64,000 nucleotides of DNA from an uncultured Clostridia bacterium (lineage in GTDB: Bacteria; Bacillota; Clostridia; UBA1381): positions 1 through 64,000 of the forward strand of contig CAKSUM010000005.1 in NCBI GenBank assembly GCA_934501535.1, read 5' to 3'. The position numbers and the translations under genes are program-made. This document shows positions 58,466 to 64,000 of this stretch, in pieces; within the stretch, counting starts at the first letter, position 1, and each line of letters opens with the position of its first letter. The notes below the pieces were generated by a model. It worked only from the letters and a program-made list of their open reading frames with translations, had not been told where the DNA came from and did no database searches.

Positions 58466-61015
58466 TTAATTCTTTTTAATCAGTATGACATCACTTGCCG
58501 CAACGGCGCGCGTGCATATGATTACGTCATCGCACGTCAGAGTTCCGTAATGCTCAACGTCATAAATATCGTCGGTATTTCCGAGCCTTAATCCGTCGGT
58601 TTGGTCATACACGTAGAAATTACAGTTTTTGAGATTAAAAACCTCTCTGTCCGAAACGTTATCCTTGAAATCAAATTCCACAAGCGTACCGTTATGGGAG
58701 TATATGCGTCCGAGCATAACTCTCACATTTGCGTTTACGCCGCTGCTGCCTGCGGAATATGTGTGATTTGCGTTTGTATTCAAAAGTCCCGTGCCGCTTA
58801 AACCGTACAGATTGTCTATAACTCTTACATCGCCGTTTTTATTTGCGCGGCAGCGGATAACGCTTCCTTTTGCAATCGTTCCCCATGCGCCGAGCACCGA
58901 GGAATCGGACACCGTCAATTCAACGTCTTTACCGCCGCTCATTCCCTTGATAACGGTGATAATTTCATTGTCGCCGTTCAGACTTTTGTAAACCTTATCG
59001 ACCACCGTAATGCTTGTGGCAAGCTCGATGCTTGTATCGTATATAACCACAGCCGCGTCCGCCGTCATTTTATATTCGCCGGTTACATAACCGCGTACAT
59101 CGGCTATGAGGTCGCTCCCCAGGAAGTTTCTTGACGCAACATAATAGTCCTCCATGCCCTTGTATTCCGCGGCGGACGGAACAAAAAACACAACCGTGTC
59201 ATCATCGACGGCAAACTCCGAGCCGAGAGTCATCGTTCCGTTTTTCTTGAAAATCTGCGGATATGATTTATATAGCATGTTTCCCGAAGAAAACATTCGC
59301 AGCGAATCGCTGTCCGACGCCGGAATGAATTTTTCGTTTCCGGCTTTGTGCAGCGCAGTATCGATGTTTCGTATCTCATCATCTTTTAAAGAATATTTGA
59401 TAAGCTCGCCTACGGTCAGTTGGTTCTCGGCGGCGGTCAGCGATAACGGTCTTGAATCATCAATATACAGCTTTCTGCTGCACGGAATTTTCTTTACCGT
59501 GCTTTCCTCGGTCAGAATTTTCAGCACAAGCTGCTCATCTTCGTCATTTATTTTTGTTTCGATAAGATACCCCAATCTGTACTTGCCGTCACGGCTGCCT
59601 ATAATCGCTGCCGCATTGCCGTACAGGTCAAACAGAACCGTGACATCGTTCCCCGGCGACACTATTGAACCGGGATTGTACATATCCTCCGCCATATCGT
59701 ACTCAACATCGTCTACTTCGATGCCTTCATCAACATTATATTTTGAAAGAACGCCGGATACGTTTTTCTCCGTCACATATAAAGATACATATTTTCCGTC
59801 CTCGCTCCTTGCAGCCGTAATGACGGTATTTTCTTTTAAATCCTCTATGGTTCTTCCGTCGATGCCCGTTATTTTCAGCAAGTCCGGCTTTTCCGTATCC
59901 AAGACGTATTTTTTGCCCGAGCTGTCGCTGTTTTTACCGTATATAACGCCGTTTGACACCCTATCCAGTACGATATTGAAAACATCTTCAACGATTACGC
60001 AGTCATATATTCCGTCGCGGTCGTTATCAATCAGCTTAATGCTGCCGTATGAGGGGACAAACGCATTTCTGTTTGCCGTAGTTTTTCCGTTATACAAAAG
60101 CATTACGCCGATGTCGGTTCTTGCCCTTTTGTACTTGCTTCCCTGTTCGTATTTGTATGAGTTATTTGAATAAGACGGCTCATCTGCAGACGTTATCACT
60201 ATTTCGTCATTTTTAACCGGCACCGAACCGACCAGATTATCATTTTTGTCATAATAATATTTTACGTTATATCCCAGCTGTGTGCCGTCAATGCCGGGTG
60301 CATACAGCTTTTTATTGCCGATTACCGCGTAATTGTTTTCGCACACGCCCGTAAAGGAATATCCGCCGGCGCTCGTCATAACGCCTTCGCCGTATTGCAA
60401 ATTCAATACTTCATCGATAAATTCTCCGCCGTTAATGAACCGTTTTTCGTCTGCAAAGCTCATTTTCACAACATCGGCAAAAAGCGTTTCATAGCAAATA
60501 TCCGCAAATTCCCCGTATGTAATTTCGTGTTCCGTTTTGTTTACGGATTTCGGAAGAATTTTAACCTCAATTGCTTTGGTAATGGGATTTGTCATATCGC
60601 CGGTTAAATCCGTAAGCTTGCCGTAGCCCAAAAGATTGAGCATTACGCCGCAGACATCGGACAGCATTGCCGTCCTGTCGGGTTCAAAGTTTCCGCTGCC
60701 GTCGCCCGTATACACGTCATTCAAATAAAGCCATTCTATATATCCCGCCGCATTGTGCCATCTGTCAACATCTGTGTAAATCTGACGTGTTGCCTCCGGG
60801 ACGGAACTGTCCGAAATATTCATAAAATGATACAGCATTTCGGACATATCGGCAATCGTGAACGTGCCGTCTTTGCTGCTGCCCGATTTTATAATCCCGA
60901 AACATTCCGCCGTGTTCCACTGTTCCGTATCGGTTGAATTATCGGCGGATACCGAAACTGCCGCAAGCTGAAAAACAAGCGCAAGCGATAATATTAAGCC
61001 TAAAATTTTTCTCAT
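58466..61015 (-). CDS. Secreted protein with N-terminal SLH-like region (849 aa)
   Basis: A signal peptide (MRKILGLILSLALVFQLAAVSVSA) is followed by two or three degenerate SLH modules in residues about 28-200 (ECFGIIKSGSSKDGTFTIADMSEM; WHNAAGYIEWLYLNDVYTGDGSGNFEPDRTAML). The long remainder is beta-rich with short repeats of VIYGKNSDSSGKKYVLD type and no enzyme motif. It probably binds the secondary wall polymer through the N-terminus. It lies 3 nt after the SLH gene at 61019. Confidence 0.75.
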   Translation of the reverse strand: MRKILGLILSLALVFQLAAVSVSADNSTDTEQWNTAECFGIIKSGSSKDGTFTIADMSEMLYHFMNISDSSVPEATRQIYTDVDRWHNAAGYIEWLYLNDVYTGDGSGNFEPDRTAMLSDVCGVMLNLLGYGKLTDLTGDMTNPITKAIEVKILPKSVNKTEHEITYGEFADICYETLFADVVKMSFADEKRFINGGEFIDEVLNLQYGEGVMTSAGGYSFTGVCENNYAVIGNKKLYAPGIDGTQLGYNVKYYYDKNDNLVGSVPVKNDEIVITSADEPSYSNNSYKYEQGSKYKRARTDIGVMLLYNGKTTANRNAFVPSYGSIKLIDNDRDGIYDCVIVEDVFNIVLDRVSNGVIYGKNSDSSGKKYVLDTEKPDLLKITGIDGRTIEDLKENTVITAARSEDGKYVSLYVTEKNVSGVLSKYNVDEGIEVDDVEYDMAEDMYNPGSIVSPGNDVTVLFDLYGNAAAIIGSRDGKYRLGYLIETKINDEDEQLVLKILTEESTVKKIPCSRKLYIDDSRPLSLTAAENQLTVGELIKYSLKDDEIRNIDTALHKAGNEKFIPASDSDSLRMFSSGNMLYKSYPQIFKKNGTMTLGSEFAVDDDTVVFFVPSAAEYKGMEDYYVASRNFLGSDLIADVRGYVTGEYKMTADAAVVIYDTSIELATSITVVDKVYKSLNGDNEIITVIKGMSGGKDVELTVSDSSVLGAWGTIAKGSVIRCRANKNGDVRVIDNLYGLSGTGLLNTNANHTYSAGSSGVNANVRVMLGRIYSHNGTLVEFDFKDNVSDREVFNLKNCNFYVYDQTDGLRLGNTDDIYDVEHYGTLTCDDVIICTRAVAASDVILIKKN

Positions 61016-61018
61016 TCT

Positions 61019-62695
61019 TTACACCCCCGAAACATAGTTTACCGCATTTAAAACATTATACAAAATATCGCATGCATATGCTCTTGAAACCGTTTCGTTT
61101 CCGCCGAAACGGTTGTCTGTAATCCCGAGCATAAGACCGGTTGCCTTCATGTATTTCACGCTGTCTTTTGCCCATTCGGGAATTTCCGCGGCGTCATCGT
61201 ATTCGTCAAGCGATATATTCTCGGTTATATCGGCGTCATATGTATCTATCAGACGTTTCATGATTACGGCAAACTCATTTCTTGTGATTTTTGATGTCGC
61301 ACCGAAGGCGTCATCGGAAATTCCCACCATTAATTTTGCCTCAAACACCGCCGAAACATAAGGATAACTCCAGCGGTCATTCAGGACGTCATTAAATGAT
61401 GATGTCTTTCCGTTTGTGTCCAGCTTTTGGGTTTTAACGATTATGGTACTGAATTCTTCACGCGTCAGACCGTTGTCCGGCGCAAACGTGCCGTCGCCCA
61501 TTCCGCTTATTATTCCCTGCTCGACAAGATATGTTACCGCCTCGTTTGCCCAGAGGTGATTTTCCATATCCGTGAATGTATTCTTAACAGGCTGATTTAT
61601 CTCTTCAACAGGTTCGGGCTTTTTATCGGGAAGTATAACTGTGCCGCTGCCTTTTCCGCCGCCACCGCCGCTGCTTCCTCCGCCGCCGGCTGTTCCGCTG
61701 CCAGACGGTATTCTCTCCGCCGCAAGTCTTTCAGCCATGGCTGCATTAAACGTTGTTACAATCTCGGCATAAGCGGAATATGCTCTGTTCATCATCTTTT
61801 CATCGGCAAGCTGAGGATTTACAAGCCTTGCGTAATCGGAAAAATCAACATTCAATAAGCCTGCGTCTTTGTACACTTTCATAACGGGATTTACTTCCGT
61901 CCATTGAACCGCCTTTTCAAGACTTTGTTCAAGAATGTAAAATTCCAGCGACGGTGACAGCTCCGATGAGCTTGTGTACCGCTTTTCAAGAACCTTGGTG
62001 AGAACTCCGTTTTTGACATCGGCTGTGAGCTTGTTAAAAATATCGCTTACGGCGCTGTGGGAAATTTTCAAAACGCCGTATGTTTCACTGTTTAAAAACT
62101 CCGTGTAATCGGTGCCGCTGCCGCCCTGCGCGATTGTGCATACGATAACGGCGCCGTAAAATCCGTCGGTAACCGACGTTATGTTGTTCAAATCAACCGC
62201 GCTGTCATTCGCCATGAACGAGTACACCGCGTCTTTGTCCGCAAGTTTATTAAACGCAGTCATGTCAAGGTTCATATTCGCGCCGTAGTTTTCAATAATG
62301 CTTTTCATACCGGCAGCGTCTTTGGCGGTATTTTTTATAATTTCTTTTATGCCGCCGGTTATCATTTTAAAATCGCTGCTGTCCTTAAGCCCCTTGCGCG
62401 GCGCGGAAACGGCAAGTGTGTAATTTCCGTTTTCGTCATCGTTTATGAACGAAAAGCTGAATTTACCGTTTTCATCGGTGAACCCCTGCGCGGCATAAAC
62501 AATATCGCCCGCGCCGTTTTTAACCAAGCCGGTCGCAGCGGTTCCGCCGCTGTCGCCGTCAACAAGAATATCACAGGCTACCGTCCTGCTTTCCTGATTT
62601 ACCGTCAGCTTAAAGCTTATTCCGCCCTCTGCCGACGCGCTGCCGCACAAAAGCAGTAAAACAACCAATGTCATAAAAATAGAATATTTCTTCAT
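61019..62695 (-). CDS. S-layer homology domain protein (558 aa)
   Basis: A signal peptide (MKKYSIFMTLVVLLLLCGSASA) is followed by an N-terminal Ig-like region (GGISFKLTVNQESRTVACDILVD), a helical middle and a Gly/Ser-rich linker (TAGGGGSSGGGGGKGSG). Three C-terminal SLH domains follow: FTDMENHLWANEAVTYLVEQGIISGMGDGTFAPDNGLTREEF, then SFNDVLNDRWSYPYVSAVFEAKLMVGISDDAFGATSKITRNEF, then a third ending in NRFGGNETVSRAYACDILYNVL. The SLH domains tie it to the cell wall. Its partner domains have no recognised activity. Confidence 0.88.
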   Translation of the reverse strand: MKKYSIFMTLVVLLLLCGSASAEGGISFKLTVNQESRTVACDILVDGDSGGTAATGLVKNGAGDIVYAAQGFTDENGKFSFSFINDDENGNYTLAVSAPRKGLKDSSDFKMITGGIKEIIKNTAKDAAGMKSIIENYGANMNLDMTAFNKLADKDAVYSFMANDSAVDLNNITSVTDGFYGAVIVCTIAQGGSGTDYTEFLNSETYGVLKISHSAVSDIFNKLTADVKNGVLTKVLEKRYTSSSELSPSLEFYILEQSLEKAVQWTEVNPVMKVYKDAGLLNVDFSDYARLVNPQLADEKMMNRAYSAYAEIVTTFNAAMAERLAAERIPSGSGTAGGGGSSGGGGGKGSGTVILPDKKPEPVEEINQPVKNTFTDMENHLWANEAVTYLVEQGIISGMGDGTFAPDNGLTREEFSTIIVKTQKLDTNGKTSSFNDVLNDRWSYPYVSAVFEAKLMVGISDDAFGATSKITRNEFAVIMKRLIDTYDADITENISLDEYDDAAEIPEWAKDSVKYMKATGLMLGITDNRFGGNETVSRAYACDILYNVLNAVNYVSGV

Positions 62696-62711
62696 ATCCG
62701 TATCCTTTCCG

Positions 62712-64000
62712 TTATTGTATCATAAAATCCACAGACCCGCGGTATATGTAACCGAAATCATCTTCTGCCGTAACAAGAAGCGTATATACCCCGGTATCCA
62801 AACCGTCAAGATTTATTATAACATCATTTCCGTCTGATGTAAATTCGTCGGTTTCATGTCCCGACAGATAAACTTTTACCGATTTCGCCGTAATATTTTC
62901 CGGTATTTGTGCATGCACGGCAGGAAGCGCGCCCTTGTAGTAAACCGCATTGTCCTCCGCGCCGTAAATTTTAATGCTGTCCCAATTTATAACGTCGCCC
63001 TCGCCGGTGCTTTTGTACCAGCCTATATCCTTAAGCAGGTAGCTTGCCGTTTTCGTTCCCATCAGGTTTACGCCTACGGCAATATGCGCAATGTCGCGGA
63101 CATCAAACTCTTTGCCGGCATCGGCGCCGTCCGGCAGATATTGCAGCACCATCTCATTCCACAGAAAATAATAATCCGTATACCCGGCTTTTATCGATTT
63201 GCCGTTGTTGCTGCCCTGAAAATATTTTCTTCCGTCCTTCATATATGCAAAGCAGTACAGCACCGCCTGAGATACGTCACTGTCCGCGCCGACCGACATT
63301 TTCAGTCCCGACGAGCCTTCCAGAGCCGCCGCGTCCGTCACGTCAAAATTGGGATAAGACCAGCCGTTTCCGTCAAGATTTACATTGAACCGCAGCTCGC
63401 CCGTATTGCCGGTATCGGTGACGGTTACGCTGCCGCTGCTTGTCGCGCCGTACGTGTGCCAGTTCTTCGCATATTTTGCGTTATCAAAACTGCCGTCAAG
63501 CGGTACGCCGTCAAGTTCGCGGCACCTTATAAGCGAGGTGCTCCTCGTTATTTTTTCACCGTTCACGGTTCCGCCGAACTGCAAAAATCCCTTTACCGTT
63601 CCGACAGTATCATCGGCTACCCTGACTTTAAATTTAAGCTCCGTGCTGCTCATCGGCGGAATTGTGACCGCCTGCTGTGCAAGGTCAACGGTAAATCCGC
63701 CGGAAACTTTTGCACTGATTATTCCCGACTGCTCTTCGCCGCTGAAATTGTAAACATTCACCGTGCACAAATTATCATCGTTTCGGTACATCAGATAACC
63801 TTTGTTTTTTTCGTCAACATAGCTTCTTCCCTCAAAATTCTGCTGTATTACAATTCTCATGCTGTCCGATATGACGGCATTTTCAAAAACGGGTTTCAGC
63901 TTTTTAAATTCCGAAAAGCAATCGGCATTCACGTTTTCGCCGAATACGAGATAAACGGGGTCCGGTCCTGTCGGAATACTGATTATTCCGTCTATCGGCT
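62712..64000 (-). CDS. Large secreted or surface protein, C-terminal part only (runs off the window)
   Basis: The frame stays open to base 64000, so the start is outside; the apparent GTG at 63932 is not the true start, because in-frame codons continue upstream (IDGIISIPTGPDPVYLVFGEN). The visible 429 residues hold the end of a catalytic or structural domain, beta-sandwich regions (SGIISAKVSGGFTVDLAQQAVTIPPMSSTELKFKV) and a carbohydrate-binding-like module (VPLDGSFDNAKYAKNWHTYG ... LLKDIGWYKSTGEGDVINWDSIKIYG). This layout is common at the C-terminus of large clostridial glycan-active proteins, but the enzyme family is not visible. It is the first gene seen in the nine-gene locus. Confidence 0.65.
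   Translation of the reverse strand, partial: PIDGIISIPTGPDPVYLVFGENVNADCFSEFKKLKPVFENAVISDSMRIVIQQNFEGRSYVDEKNKGYLMYRNDDNLCTVNVYNFSGEEQSGIISAKVSGGFTVDLAQQAVTIPPMSSTELKFKVRVADDTVGTVKGFLQFGGTVNGEKITRSTSLIRCRELDGVPLDGSFDNAKYAKNWHTYGATSSGSVTVTDTGNTGELRFNVNLDGNGWSYPNFDVTDAAALEGSSGLKMSVGADSDVSQAVLYCFAYMKDGRKYFQGSNNGKSIKAGYTDYYFLWNEMVLQYLPDGADAGKEFDVRDIAHIAVGVNLMGTKTASYLLKDIGWYKSTGEGDVINWDSIKIYGAEDNAVYYKGALPAVHAQIPENITAKSVKVYLSGHETDEFTSDGNDVIINLDGLDTGVYTLLVTAEDDFGYIYRGSVDFMIQ

Noticed and set aside
1..64000. CRISPR arrays, rRNA genes and complete tRNA genes
   Set aside because: No regularly spaced repeats, rRNA signatures or full cloverleaf were seen on either strand; only the tRNA-fMet fragment at 1867-1911.

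Overview
The window reads as a chromosomal segment of an anaerobic, spore-lineage Firmicute (class Clostridia). The evidence is a pair of spore-maturation genes (spmA/spmB), the cdaA/cdaR and nusB-xseA-xseB-ispA arrangements typical of Clostridia, strong AGGAGG-type ribosome binding sites, consensus sigma-A promoters, and many secreted proteins with S-layer homology (SLH), copper-amine-oxidase-N-like, Big2 and dockerin/cohesin-like domains. The plant-glycan enzymes suggest a gut or rumen fibre degrader. I cannot name the species.

Layout. (1) 1-1911: the right end of an integrated mobile element (phage or ICE-like), AT-richer than the rest. It holds a cut-off helix-turn-helix protein and four small unknown proteins. 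It ends at a 45-bp copy of the 3' end of initiator tRNA-fMet, which I read as an attachment-site scar followed by the tRNA's own terminator. (2) 1912-2465: non-coding DNA with a duplicated terminator hairpin and a strong candidate small RNA: perfect TTGACA-17-TATAAT promoter, three stem-loops, intrinsic terminator. (3) 2466-11064, minus strand: two housekeeping operons, tatD-holB-citrate synthase-FAD oxidoreductase and nusB-tsaD-like-xseA-xseB-ispA-yuiD, separated by two tandem MITE-like repeats. (4) 11404-14132, minus: a small lipoprotein, a 65-aa protein of unknown role, a Big2 secreted protein and a secreted protein with two nearly identical dockerin-like repeats. (5) 14459-19304, minus: RNase HI, two related single-pass membrane proteins, a CmpB-family membrane protein, uppP, a cytidylate-kinase-like protein and a lytic transglycosylase. 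(6) 19301-26037, minus: thyA-folA-HprK-like-SDR-ung-polA-coaE, a DNA-precursor and repair run from one promoter upstream of thyA. (7) 26128-33372, plus: spmA-spmB, then pgk-GDSL hydrolase-tpiA-secreted protein-gpmI (lower glycolysis). (8) 33639-41160: a secreted CuAO-N plus cohesin-like protein (minus), then cdaA-cdaR-hslO, an (alpha/alpha)6 glycosidase-like protein, an orphan 71-aa ORF and an FMN reductase (plus). (9) 41418-49788, minus: a MalT/LuxR-type regulator followed by a 1,947-residue secreted FG-GAP/fibronectin-III protein. (10) 49992-64000, minus: a tightly packed nine-gene locus running in from beyond the window edge: large secreted protein (partial), two SLH proteins, metallo-beta-lactamase-fold hydrolase, alpha/beta hydrolase, GH36 alpha-galactosidase, RpiB-like isomerase, GH78 alpha-L-rhamnosidase and MATE transporter.

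Together the right half looks like a Gram-positive glycan-use locus (rhamnose- and galactose-containing polymers, perhaps rhamnogalacturonan) wired to surface-layer proteins. The left half is mainly replication, repair, isoprenoid and cell-wall housekeeping. The least explained items are the small RNA, the MITE-like pair, the dockerin/cohesin-like secreted proteins, the twin membrane proteins and the LuxR/giant-protein pair.
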